Source of the DNA: Hippasteria phrygiana
Lineage: Eukaryota; Echinodermata; Asteroidea; Valvatida; Goniasteridae
Direction of reading: 5' to 3'
Assembly: GCA_037893225.1 (NCBI GenBank)
Contig: JAZGUH010000002.1
Coordinates: 930,001-994,000, forward strand
Length of the DNA: 64,000 bases
Shown: in pieces, positions 50,701-63,292 of the stretch
How the letters are laid out: every line of letters begins with the position of its first letter
Position numbering within the stretch: the stretch's first letter is position 1
Translations under genes and position numbers: made by a program
The notes under the pieces: generated by a model
What the model saw: only the letters and a program-made list of their open reading frames with translations
Told to the model about the DNA's origin: nothing
Database searches by the model: none

Positions 50701-52928
50701 GCGGCTTCTTAGAGTTAAAACTTGTGGAGAAAATTCAAACCTCGCAATGTTTATTTTCTTTCCGGCCAACATCTGTGTACATGTTACCGTCTATTTATTG
50801 CTCCATGCATGTCAAATTCCCTGGGGGTATGGACTTGCTTTATTCATTCATAATTGCATGAAATATCAACCAAATGCAGTAATTTTGACATGTATGGATA
50901 GCTTAGATCTGGCGCTACATGTTGCAATTATCGGCGGCTTCTTAGAGTTAAAACTTGTGGAGAAAATTCAAACCTCGCAATGTTTATTTTCTTTCCGGCC
51001 AACATCTGTGTGCATATTACCGTCTATTTATTGCTCCATGACCGTCAAATTCCCTGGGTATGGACTTGCTTTACTCATTCATAATTGCATGAAATATCAA
51101 CCAAATTCAGTAATTTTGACATGTATGGATAGCTTAGATCTGGCGCTACATGTTGCAATCATCGGCGGCTTCTTAGAGTTAACACTTGTGGAGAAAATTC
51201 AAACCTCGCAATGTTTATTTTCTTCCTTGCCACCATCTGTGTACATATTACCGTCTATTTATTGCTCCATGCCTGTCAAATTCCCTGGGGTATGACTTGC
51301 TTTACTCATTCATAATTGCATGAAATATCAACCAAATACAGTAATTTTGACATGTATGGATAGCTTAGATCTGGCGCTACATGTTGCAATCATCGGCGGC
51401 TTCTTAGAGTTAAAACTTGTGGAGAAAATTCAAACCTCCCAATGTTTATTTTCTTTCCGGCCAACATCTGTGTACATATTACCGTCTATTTATTGCTCCA
51501 TGCATGTCAAATTCCCTGGGGTATGGACTTGCTTTATTCATTCATAATTGCATGAAATATCAACCAAATGCAGTAATTTTGACATGTATGGATAGCTTAG
51601 ATCTGGCGCTACATGTTGCAATTATCGGCGGCTTCTTAGAGTTAAAACTTGTGGAGAAAATTCAAACCTCGCAATGTATATTTTCTTTCCGGCCAACATC
51701 TGTGTACATGTTACCGTCTATTTATTGCTCCATGCATGTCAAATTCCCTGGGGTATGGACTTGCTCTACTCATTAATAATTGCATGAAATATCAACCAAA
51801 TACAGTAATTTTGACATGTATGGATAGCTTAGATCTGGCGCTACATGTTGCAATTATCGGCGGCTTCTTAGAGTTAACACTTGTGGAGAAAATTCAAACC
51901 TCGCAATGTTTATTTTCTTTCCGGCCAACATCTGTGTACATATTACCGTCTATTTATTGCTCCATGCATGTCAAATTCCCTGGGGTATGGACTTGCTTTA
52001 TTCATTCATAATTGCATGAAATATCAACCAAATGCAGTAATTTTGACATGTATGGATAGCTTAGATCTGGCGCTACATGTTGCAATTATCGGCGGCTTCT
52101 TAGAGTTAAAACTTGTGGAGAAAATTCAAACCTCGCAATGTTTATTTTCTTTCCGGCCAACATCTGTGTACATGTTACCGTCTATTTATTGCTCCATGCA
52201 TGTCAAATTCCCTGGGGTATGGACTTGCTTTACTCATTCATAATTGCATGAAATATCAACCAAATACAGTAATTTTGACATGTATGGATAGCTTAGATCT
52301 GGCGCTACATGTTGCAATCATTGGCGGCTTCCTAGAGTTAAAACTTGTGGAGAAAATTCAAACCTCGCAATGTTTATTTTCTTTCCGGCCAACATCTGTG
52401 TGCATATTACCTTCTATTTATTGCTCCATGCCTGTCAAATTCCCTGGGGTATGGACTTGCTCTACTCATTAATAATTGCATGAAATATCAACCAAATACA
52501 GTAATTTTGACATGTATGGATAGCTTAGATCTGGCGCTACATGTTGCAATTATCGGCGGCTTCTTAGAGTTAAAACTTGTGGAGAAAATTCAAACCTCGC
52601 AATGTTTATTTTCTTTCCGGCCAACATCTGTGTACATGTTACCGTCTATTTATTGCTCCATGCATGTCAAATTCCCTGGGGTATGGACTTGCTTTACTCA
52701 TTCATAATTGCATGAAATATCAACCAAATGCAGTAATTTTGACATGTATGGATAGCTTAGATCTGGCGCTACATGTTGCAATTATCGGCGGCTTCTTAGA
52801 GTTAAAACTTGTGGAGAAAATTCAAACCTCGCAATGTTTATTTTCTTTCCGGCCAACATCTGTGTACATGTTACCGTCTATTTATTGCTCCATGCATGTC
52901 AAATTCCCTGGGGGTATGGACTTGCTTT
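47164..52928 (+). repeat. 9-mer higher-order repeat, about 2.8 copies (2087 bp)
   Basis: At offset 2087 bp (9 monomers minus 1), units 47164-49250, 49251-51337 and 51338-52928 (partial) follow the same order: ctcccaatg, tgtatattt, ttaacac, plain, cattgg/cctag, tgtgtgcat/accttct, plain, GGGGG, and a catgaccgtc or cttccttgccacc joint. One register differs between units: 49138-49260 carries a hybrid monomer (ccttgccaac followed by tgtgtgcat and catgacc). The first unit overlaps the end of the 16-mer HOR, so HOR size changed from 16 to 9 monomers within the array without leaving register. Confidence 0.85.
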
Positions 52929-55156
52929 ACTCATTCATAATTGCATGAAATATCAACCAAATACAGTAATTTTGACATGTATGGATAGCTTAGATCTGGC
53001 GCTACATGTTGGAATCATCGGCGGCTTCTTAGAGTTAAAACTTGTGGAGAAAATTCAAACCTCGCAATGTTTATTTTCTTTCCGGCCAACATCTGTGTGC
53101 ATATTACCTTCTATTTATTGCTCCATGACCGTCAAATTCCCTGGGTATGGACTTGCTCTACTCATTCATAATTGCATGAAATATCAACCAAATACAGTAA
53201 TTTTGACATGTATGGATAGCTTAGATCTGGCGCTACATGTTGCAATCATCGGCGGCTTCCTAGAGTTAAAACTTGTGGAGAAAATTCAAACCTCGCAATG
53301 TTTATTTTCTTTCCGGCCAACATCTGTGTACATGTTACCGTCTATTTATTGCTCCATGCATGTCAAATTCCCTGGGGTATGGACTTGCTTTACTCATTCA
53401 TAATTGCATGAAATATCAACCAAATTCAGTAATTTTGACATGTATGGATAGCTTAGATCTGGCGCTACATGTTGCAATCATCGGCGGCTTCTTAGAGTTA
53501 ACACTTGTGGAGAAAATTCAAACCTCGCAATGTTTATTTTCTTCCTTGCCACCATCTGTGTGCATATTACCGTCTATTTATTGCTCCATGCCTGTCAAAT
53601 TCCCTGGGGTATGACTTGCTTTACTCATTCATAATTGCATGAAATATCAACCAAATACAGTAATTTTGACATGTATGGATAGCTTAGATCTGGCGCTACA
53701 TGTTGCAATCATCGGCGGCTTCTTAGAGTTAAAACTTGTGGAGAAAATTCAAACCTCGCAATGTTTATTTTCTTTCCGGCCAACATCTGTGTACATATTA
53801 CCGTCTATTTATTGCTCCATGCATGTCAAATTCCCTGGGGTATGGACTTGCTTTATTCATTCATAATTGCATGAAATATCAACCAAATGCAGTAATTTTG
53901 ACATGTATGGATAGCTTAGATCTGGCGCTACATGTTGCAATTATCGGCGGCTTCTTAGAGTTAAAACTTGTGGAGAAAATTCAAACCTCGCAATGTTTAT
54001 TTTCTTTCCGGCCAACATCTGTGTACATGTTACCGTCTATTTATTGCTCCATGCATGTCAAATTCCCTGGGGGTATGGACTTGCTTTACTCATTCATAAT
54101 TGCATGAAATATCAACCAAATACAGTAATTTTGACATGTATGGATAGCTTAGATCTGGCGCTACACGTTGGAATCATCGGCGGCTTCTTAGAGTTAAAAC
54201 TTGTGGAGAAAATTCAAACCTCGCAATGTTTATTTTCTTTCCGGCCAACATCTGTGTGCATATTACCTTCTATTTATTGCTCCATGACCGTCAAATTCCC
54301 TGGGTATGGACTTGCTCTACTCATTCATAATTGCATGAAATATCAACCAAATACAGTAATTTTGACATGTATGGATAGCTTAGATCTGGCGCTACATGTT
54401 GCAATCATCGGCGGCTTCCTAGAGTTAAAACTTGTGGAGAAAATTCAAACCTCGCAATGTTTATTTTCTTTCCGGCCAACATCTGTGTACATGTTACCGT
54501 CTATTTATTGCTCCATGCATGTCAAATTCCCTGGGGTATGGACTTGCTTTACTCATTCATAATTGCATGAAATATCAACCAAATTCAGTAATTTTGACAT
54601 GTATGGATAGCTTAGATCTGGCGCTACATGTTGCAATCATCGGCGGCTTCTTAGAGTTAACACTTGTGGAGAAAATTCAAACCTCGCAATGTTTATTTTC
54701 TTCCTTGCCACCATCTGTGTGCATATTACCGTCTATTTATTGCTCCATGCCTGTCAAATTCCCTGGGGTATGACTTGCTTTACTCATTCATAATTGCATG
54801 AAATATCAACCAAATACAGTAATTTTGACATGTATGGATAGCTTAGATCTGGCGCTACATGTTGCAATCATCGGCGGCTTCTTAGAGTTAAAACTTGTGG
54901 AGAAAATTCAAACCTCGCAATGTTTATTTTCTTTCCGGCCAACATCTGTGTACATATTACCGTCTATTTATTGCTCCATGCATGTCAAATTCCCTGGGGT
55001 ATGGACTTGCTTTATTCATTCATAATTGCATGAAATATCAACCAAATGCAGTAATTTTGACATGTATGGATAGCTTAGATCTGGCGCTACATGTTGCAAT
55101 TATCGGCGGCTTCTTAGAGTTAAAACTTGTGGAGAAAATTCAAACCTCGCAATGTA
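52695..55156 (+). repeat. 5-mer higher-order repeat (1159 bp)
   Basis: About 52695-53853 and 53854-55012 match at offset 1159 bp: GGGGG, ttgga with accttct and catgaccgtc/GGG, cattcat with caaattcag, cttccttgccacc with tgtgtgcat, tatgactt. A private ctacacgttgg is at 54166. The right limit is tgtttattt (53998) versus tgtatattt (55157). The same offset reappears between 54353-55650 and 55512-56809, with a non-matching gap, so the 5-mer rhythm continues imperfectly. The last GGGGG copy of the window is here (near 54070). Confidence 0.8.
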
Positions 55157-55361
55157 TATTTTCTTTCCGGCCAACATCTGTGTACATGTTACCGTCTATT
55201 TATTGCTCCATGCATGTCAAATTCCCTGGGGTATGGAATTGCTTTACTCATTCATAATTGCATGAAATATCAACCAAATTCAGTAATTTTGACATGTATG
55301 GATAGCTTAGATCTGGCGCTACATGTTGCAATCATCGGCGGATTCTTAGAGATAACACTTG

Positions 55362-58196
55362 TGGAGAAAATTCAAACCTCGCAATGTTTATTTTCTTTCC
55401 GGCCAACATCTGTGTACATATTACCGTCTATTTATTGCTCCATGCATGTCAAATTCCCTGGGGTATGGACTTGCTTTATTCATTCATAATTGCATGAAAT
55501 ATCAACCAAATGCAGTAATTTTGACATGTATGGATAGCTTAGATCTGGCGCTACATGTTGCAATCATCGGCGGCTTCCTAGAGTTAAAACTTGTGGAGAA
55601 AATTCAAACCTCGCAATGTTTATTTTCTTTCCGGCCAACATCTGTGTACATGTTACCGTCTATTTATTGCTCCATGCATGTCAAATTCCCTGGGGTATGG
55701 ACTTGCTTTACTCATTCATAATTGCATGAAATATCAACCAAATTCAGTAATTTTGACATGTATGGATAGCTTAGATCTGGCGCTACATGTTGCAATCATC
55801 GGCGGCTTCTTAGAGTTAACACTTGTGGAGAAAATACAAACCTCGCAATGTTTATTTTCTTCCTTGCCACCATCTGTGTGCATATTACCGTCTATTTATT
55901 GCTCCATGCCTGTCAAATTCCCTGGGGTATGACTTGCTTTACTCATTCATAATTGCATGAAATATCAACCAAATACAGTAATTTTGACATGTATGGATAG
56001 CTTAGATCTGGCGCTACATGTTGCAATCATCGGCGGCTTCTTAGAGTTAAAACTTGTGGAGAAAATTCAAACCTCGCAATGTTTATTTTCTTTCCGGCCA
56101 ACATCTGTGTACATATTACCGTCTATTTATTGCTCCATGCATGTCAAATTCCCTGGGGTATGGACTTGCTTTATTCATTCATAATTGCATGAAATATCAA
56201 CCAAATGCAGTAATTTTGACATGTATGGATAGCTTAGATCTGGCGCTACATGTTGCAATTATCGGCGGCTTCTTAGAGTTAAAACTTGTGGAGAAAATTC
56301 AAACCTCGCAATGTATATTTTCTTTCCGGCCAACATCTGTGTACATGTTACCGTCTATTTATTGCTCCATGCATGTCAAATTCCCTGGGGTATGGAATTG
56401 CTTTACTCATTCATAATTGCATGAAATATCAACCAAATTCAGTAATTTTGACATGTATGGATAGCTTAGATCTGGCGCTACATGTTGCAATCATCGGCGG
56501 CTTCTTAGAGATAACACTTGTGGAGAAAATTCAAACCTCGCAATGTTTATTTTCTTTCCGGCCAACATCTGTGTACATATTACCGTCTATTTATTGCTCC
56601 ATGCATGTCAAATTCCCTGGGGTATGGACTTGCTTTATTCATTCATAATTGCATGAAATATCAACCAAATGCAGTAATTTTGACATGTATGGATAGCTTA
56701 GATCTGGCGCTACATGTTGCAATCATCGGCGGCTTCCTAGAGTTAAAACTTGTGGAGAAAATTCAAACCTCGCAATGTTTATTTTCTTTCCGGCCAACAT
56801 CTGTGTACATATTACCGTCTATTTATTGCTCCATGCATGTCAAATTCCCTGGGGTATGGACTTGCTTTATTCATTCATAATTGCATGAAATATCAACCAA
56901 ATGCAGTAATTTTGACATGTATGGATAGCTTAGATCTGGCGCTACATGTTGCAATCATCGGCGGCTTCCTAGAGTTAAAACTTGTGGAGAAAATTCAAAC
57001 CTCGCAATGTTTATTTTCTTTCCGGCCAACATCTGTGTACATGTTACCGTCTATTTATTGCTCCATGCATGTCAAATTCCCTGGGGTATGGACTTGCTTT
57101 ACTCATTCATAATTGCATGAAATATCAACCAAATTCAGTAATTTTGACATGTATGGATAGCTTAGATCTGGCGCTACATGTTGCAATCATCGGCGGCTTC
57201 TTAGAGTTAACACTTGTGGAGAAAATACAAACCTCGCAATGTTTATTTTCTTCCTTGCCACCATCTGTGTGCATATTACCGTCTATTTATTGCTCCATGC
57301 CTGTCAAATTCCCTGGGGTATGACTTGCTTTACTCATTCATAATTGCATGAAATATCAACCAAATACAGTAATTTTGACATGTATGGATAGCTTAGATCT
57401 GGCGCTACATGTTGCAATCATCGGCGGCTTCTTAGAGTTAAAACTTGTGGAGAAAATTCAAACCTCGCAATGTTTATTTTCTTTCCGGCCAACATCTGTG
57501 TACATATTACCGTCTATTTATTGCTCCATGCATGTCAAATTCCCTGGGGTATGGACTTGCTTTATTCATTCATAATTGCATGAAATATCAACCAAATGCA
57601 GTAATTTTGACATGTATGGATAGCTTAGATCTGGCGCTACATGTTGCAATTATCGGCGGCTTCTTAGAGTTAAAACTTGTGGAGAAAATTCAAACCTCGC
57701 AATGTATATTTTCTTTCCGGCCAACATCTGTGTACATGTTACCGTCTATTTATTGCTCCATGCATGTCAAATTCCCTGGGGTATGGAATTGCTTTACTCA
57801 TTCATAATTGCATGAAATATCAACCAAATTCAGTAATTTTGACATGTATGGATAGCTTAGATCTGGCGCTACATGTTGCAATCATCGGCGGCTTCTTAGA
57901 GATAACACTTGTGGAGAAAATTCAAACCTCGCAATGTTTATTTTCTTTCCGGCCAACATCTGTGTACATATTACCGTCTATTTATTGCTCCATGCATGTC
58001 AAATTCCCTGGGGTATGGACTTGCTTTATTCATTCATAATTGCATGAAATATCAACCAAATGCAGTAATTTTGACATGTATGGATAGCTTAGATCTGGCG
58101 CTACATGTTGCAATCATCGGCGGCTTCCTAGAGTTAAAACTTGTGGAGAAAATTCAAACCTCGCAATGTTTATTTTCTTTCCGGCCAACATCTGTG
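55362..58196 (+). repeat. 6-mer higher-order repeat, two tandem copies (1391 bp)
   Basis: Units of about 55362-56752 and 56753-58143 share gaaaatacaaacc (55836 and 57227), tatgactt, tgtatattt, tatggaattgc (56396 and 57787) and gataacac (56511 and 57902). The last two markers also occur at 55237 and 55352 just upstream, and tatggaattgc at 58249. The whole 55.2-58.3 kb stretch is therefore a local expansion of one lineage. The monomer at 55342 has an extra private change (ggcggattc). Confidence 0.83.
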
Positions 58197-58250
58197 TGCA
58201 TATTACCGTCTATTTATTGCTCCGTGCCTGTCAAATTCCCTGGGGTATGG

Positions 58251-61200
58251 AATTGCTTTATTCATTCATAATTGCATGAAATATCAACCAAATGCAGTAA
58301 TTTTGACATGTATGGATAGCTTAGATCTGGCGCTACATGTTGCAATTATCGGCGGCTTCTTAGAGTTAAAACTTGTGGAGAAAATTCAAACCTCGCAATG
58401 TTTATTTTCTTTCCGGCCAACATCTGTGTACATGTTACCGTCTATTTATTGCTCCATGCATGTCAAATTCCCTGGGGTATGGACTTGCTTTACTCATTCA
58501 TAATTGCATGAAATATCAACCAAATACAGTAATTTTGACATGTATGGATAGCTTAGATCTGGCGCTACATGTTGCAATCATTGGCGGCTTCCTAGAGTTA
58601 AAACTTGTGGAGAAAATTCAAACCTCGCAATGTTTATTTTCTTTCCGGCCAACATCTGTGTGCATATTACCTTCTATTTATTGCTCCATGCCTGTCAAAT
58701 TCCCTGGGGTATGGACTTGCTCTACTCATTAATAATTGCATGAAATATCAACCAAATACAGTAATTTTGACATGTATGGATAGCTTAGATCTGGCGCTAC
58801 ATGTTGCAATTATCGGCGGCTTCTTAGAGTTAAAACTTGTGGAGAAAATTCAAACCTCGCAATGTTTATTTTCTTTCCGGCCAACATCTGTGTACATGTT
58901 ACCGTCTATTTATTGCTCCATGCATGTCAAATTCCCTGGGGTATGGACTTGCTTTACTCATTCATAATTGCATGAAATATCAACCAAATGCAGTAATTTT
59001 GACATGTATGGATAGCTTAGATCTGGCGCTACATGTTGCAATTATCGGCGGCTTCTTAGAGTTAAAACTTGTGGAGAAAATTCAAACCTCGCAATGTTTA
59101 TTTTCTTTCCGGCCAACATCTGTGTACATGTTACCTTCTATTTATTGCTCCATGACCGTCAAATTCCCTGGGTATGGACTTGCTCTACTCATTCATAATT
59201 GCATGAAATATCAACCAAATACAGTACTTTTGACATGTATGGATAGCTTAGATCTGGCGCTACTTGTTGGAATCATCGGCGGCTTCTTAGAGTTAAAACT
59301 TGTGGAGAAAATTCAAACCTCGCAATGTTTATTTTCTTTCCGGCCAACATCTGTGTGCATATTACCGTCTATTTATTGCTCCATGACCGTCAAATTCCCT
59401 GGGTATGGACTTGCTTTACTCATTCATAATTGCATGAAATATCAACCAAATTCAGTAATTTTGACATGTATGGATAGCTTAGATCTGGCGCTACATGTTG
59501 CAATCATCGGCGGCTTCTTAGAGTTAACACTTGTGGAGAAAATTCAAACCTCGCAATGTTTATTTTCTTCCTTGCCACCATCTGTGTACATATTACCGTC
59601 TATTTATTGCTCCATGCCTGTCAAATTCCCTGGGGTATGACTTGCTTTACTCATTCATAATTGCATGAAATATCAACCAAATACAGTAATTTTGACATGT
59701 ATGGATAGCTTAGATCTGGCGCTACATGTTGCAATCATCGGCGGCTTCTTAGAGTTAAAACTTGTGGAGAAAATTCAAACCTCCCAATGTTTATTTTCTT
59801 TCCGGCCAACATCTGTGTACATATTACCGTCTATTTATTGCTCCATGCATGTCAAATTCCCTGGGGTATGGACTTGCTTTATTCATTCATAATTGCATGA
59901 AATATCAACCAAATGCAGTAATTTTGACATGTATGGATAGCTTAGATCTGGCGCTACATGTTGCAATTATCGGCGGCTTCTTAGAGTTAAAACTTGTGGA
60001 GAAAATTCAAACCTCGCAATGTATATTTTCTTTCCGGCCAACATCTGTGTACATGTTACCGTCTATTTATTGCTCCATGCATGTCAAATTCCCTGGGGTA
60101 TGGACTTGCTCTACTCATTAATAATTGCATGAAATATCAACCAAATACAGTAATTTTGACATGTATGGATAGCTTAGATCTGGCGCTACATGTTGCAATT
60201 ATCGGCGGCTTCTTAGAGTTAACACTTGTGGAGAAAATTCAAACCTCGCAATGTTTATTTTCTTTCCGGCCAACATCTGTGTGCATATTACCGTCTATTT
60301 ATTGCTCCATGACCGTCAAATTCCCTGGGTATGGACTTGCTTTACTCATTCATAATTGCATGAAATATCAACCAAATTCAGTAATTTTGACATGTATGGA
60401 TAGCTTAGATCTGGCGCTACATGTTGCAATCATCGGCGGCTTCTTAGAGTTAACACTTGTGGAGAAAATTCAAACCTCGCAATGTTTATTTTCTTCCTTG
60501 CCACCATCTGTGTACATATTACCGTCTATTTATTGCTCCATGCCTGTCAAATTCCCTGGGGTATGACTTGCTTTACTCATTCATAATTGCATGAAATATC
60601 AACCAAATACAGTAATTTTGACATGTATGGATAGCTTAGATCTGGCGCTACATGTTGCAATCATCGGCGGCTTCTTAGAGTTAAAACTTGTGGAGAAAAT
60701 TCAAACCTCCCAATGTTTATTTTCTTTCCGGCCAACATCTGTGTACATATTACCGTCTATTTATTGCTCCATGCATGTCAAATTCCCTGGGGTATGGACT
60801 TGCTTTATTCATTCATAATTGCATGAAATATCAACCAAATGCAGTAATTTTGACATGTATGGATAGCTTAGATCTGGCGCTACATGTTGCAATTATCGGC
60901 GGCTTCTTAGAGTTAAAACTTGTGGAGAAAATTCAAACCTCGCAATGTATATTTTCTTTCCGGCCAACATCTGTGTACATGTTACCGTCTATTTATTGCT
61001 CCATGCATGTCAAATTCCCTGGGGTATGGACTTGCTCTACTCATTAATAATTGCATGAAATATCAACCAAATACAGTAATTTTGACATGTATGGATAGCT
61101 TAGATCTGGCGCTACATGTTGCAATTATCGGCGGCTTCTTAGAGTTAACACTTGTGGAGAAAATTCAAACCTCGCAATGTTTATTTTCTTTCCGGCCAAC

Positions 61201-63292
61201 ATCTGTGTACATATTACCGTCTATTTATTGCTCCATGCATGTCAAATTCCCTGGGGTATGGACTTGCTTTATTCATTCATAATTGCATGAAATATCAACC
61301 AAATGCAGTAATTTTGACATGTATGGATAGCTTAGATCTGGCGCTACATGTTGCAATTATCGGCGGCTTCTTAGAGTTAAAACTTGTGGAGAAAATTCAA
61401 ACCTCGCAATGTTTATTTTCTTTCCGGCCAACATCTGTGTACATGTTACCGTCTATTTATTGCTCCATGCATGTCAAATTCCCTGGGGTATGGACTTGCT
61501 TTACTCATTCATAATTGCATGAAATATCAACCAAATACAGTAATTTTGACATGTATGGATAGCTTAGATCTGGCGCTACATGTTGCAATCATTGGCGGCT
61601 TCCTAGAGTTAAAACTTGTGGAGAAAATTCAAACCTCGCAATGTTTATTTTCTTTCCGGCCAACATCTGTGTGCATATTACCTTCTATTTATTGCTCCAT
61701 GCCTGTCAAATTCCCTGGGGTATGGACTTGCTCTACTCATTAATAATTGCATGAAATATCAACCAAATACAGTAATTTTGACATGTATGGATAGCTTAGA
61801 TCTGGCGCTACATGTTGCAATTATCGGCGGCTTCTTAGAGTTAAAACTTGTGGAGAAAATTCAAACCTCGCAATGTTTATTTTCTTTCCGGCCAACATCT
61901 GTGTACATGTTACCGTCTATTTATTGCTCCATGCATGTCAAATTCCCTGGGGTATGGACTTGCTTTACTCATTCATAATTGCATGAAATATCAACCAAAT
62001 GCAGTAATTTTGACATGTATGGATAGCTTAGATCTGGCGCTACATGTTGCAATTATCGGCGGCTTCTTAGAGTTAAAACTTGTGGAGAAAATTCAAACCT
62101 CGCAATGTTTATTTTCTTTCCGGCCAACATCTGTGTACATGTTACCTTCTATTTATTGCTCCATGACCGTCAAATTCCCTGGGTATGGACTTGCTCTACT
62201 CATTCATAATTGCATGAAATATCAACCAAATACAGTACTTTTGACATGTATGGATAGCTTAGATCTGGCGCTACTTGTTGGAATCATCGGCGGCTTCTTA
62301 GAGTTAAAACTTGTGGAGAAAATTCAAACCTCGCAATGTTTATTTTCTTTCCGGCCAACATCTGTGTGCATATTACCGTCTATTTATTGCTCCATGACCG
62401 TCAAATTCCCTGGGTATGGACTTGCTTTACTCATTCATAATTGCATGAAATATCAACCAAATTCAGTAATTTTGACATGTATGGATAGCTTAGATCTGGC
62501 GCTACATGTTGCAATCATCGGCGGCTTCTTAGAGTTAACACTTGTGGAGAAAATTCAAACCTCGCAATGTTTATTTTCTTCCTTGCCACCATCTGTGTAC
62601 ATATTACCGTCTATTTATTGCTCCATGCCTGTCAAATTCCCTGGGGTATGACTTGCTTTACTCATTCATAATTGCATGAAATATCAACCAAATACAGTAA
62701 TTTTGACATGTATGGATAGCTTAGATCTGGCGCTACATGTTGCAATCATCGGCGGCTTCTTAGAGTTAAAACTTGTGGAGAAAATTCAAACCTCCCAATG
62801 TTTATTTTCTTTCCGGCCAACATCTGTGTACATATTACCGTCTATTTATTGCTCCATGCATGTCAAATTCCCTGGGGTATGGACTTGCTTTATTCATTCA
62901 TAATTGCATGAAATATCAACCAAATGCAGTAATTTTGACATGTATGGATAGCTTAGATCTGGCGCTACATGTTGCAATTATCGGCGGCTTCTTAGAGTTA
63001 AAACTTGTGGAGAAAATTCAAACCTCGCAATGTATATTTTCTTTCCGGCCAACATCTGTGTACATGTTACCGTCTATTTATTGCTCCATGCATGTCAAAT
63101 TCCCTGGGGTATGGACTTGCTCTACTCATTAATAATTGCATGAAATATCAACCAAATACAGTAATTTTGACATGTATGGATAGCTTAGATCTGGCGCTAC
63201 ATGTTGCAATTATCGGCGGCTTCTTAGAGTTAACACTTGTGGAGAAAATTCAAACCTCGCAATGTTTATTTTCTTTCCGGCCAACATCTGTG
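58251..63292 (+). repeat. 13-mer duplication (3011 bp), spaced copies 58251-60281 and 61262-63292
   Basis: The variant order is the same at offset 3011 bp, including cattgg/cctag, tgtgtgcat/accttct, the rare tacatgttaccttct followed by catgaccgtc (59127 and 62138), tacttttgac with ctacttgttgga, cttccttgccacc and tatgactt. The left limit is tatggaattgc (58249) versus tatggacttgc. The right limit is tgtgtgcat (60281) versus tgtgtacat. The gap between copies holds the 4-mer duplication listed separately. Confidence 0.83.
59302..61207 (+). repeat. 4-mer higher-order repeat, two tandem copies (926 bp)
   Basis: Units of about 59302-60227 and 60228-61153 match at offset 926 bp (4 monomers minus 2 bp): tgtgtgcat with catgaccgtc/GGG, caaattcag with cttccttgccacc, tatgactt with ctcccaatg, tgtatattt. 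The second unit starts with ttaacac where the first has ttaaaac. Confidence 0.83.

Noticed and set aside
58837..59640. Longest open frames (267 codons here and at 61848-62651)
   Set aside because: They arise only because 231-bp monomers preserve frame. The protein would be a 77-residue repeat identical to translations of neighbouring non-open copies, so there is no evidence of selection for coding.
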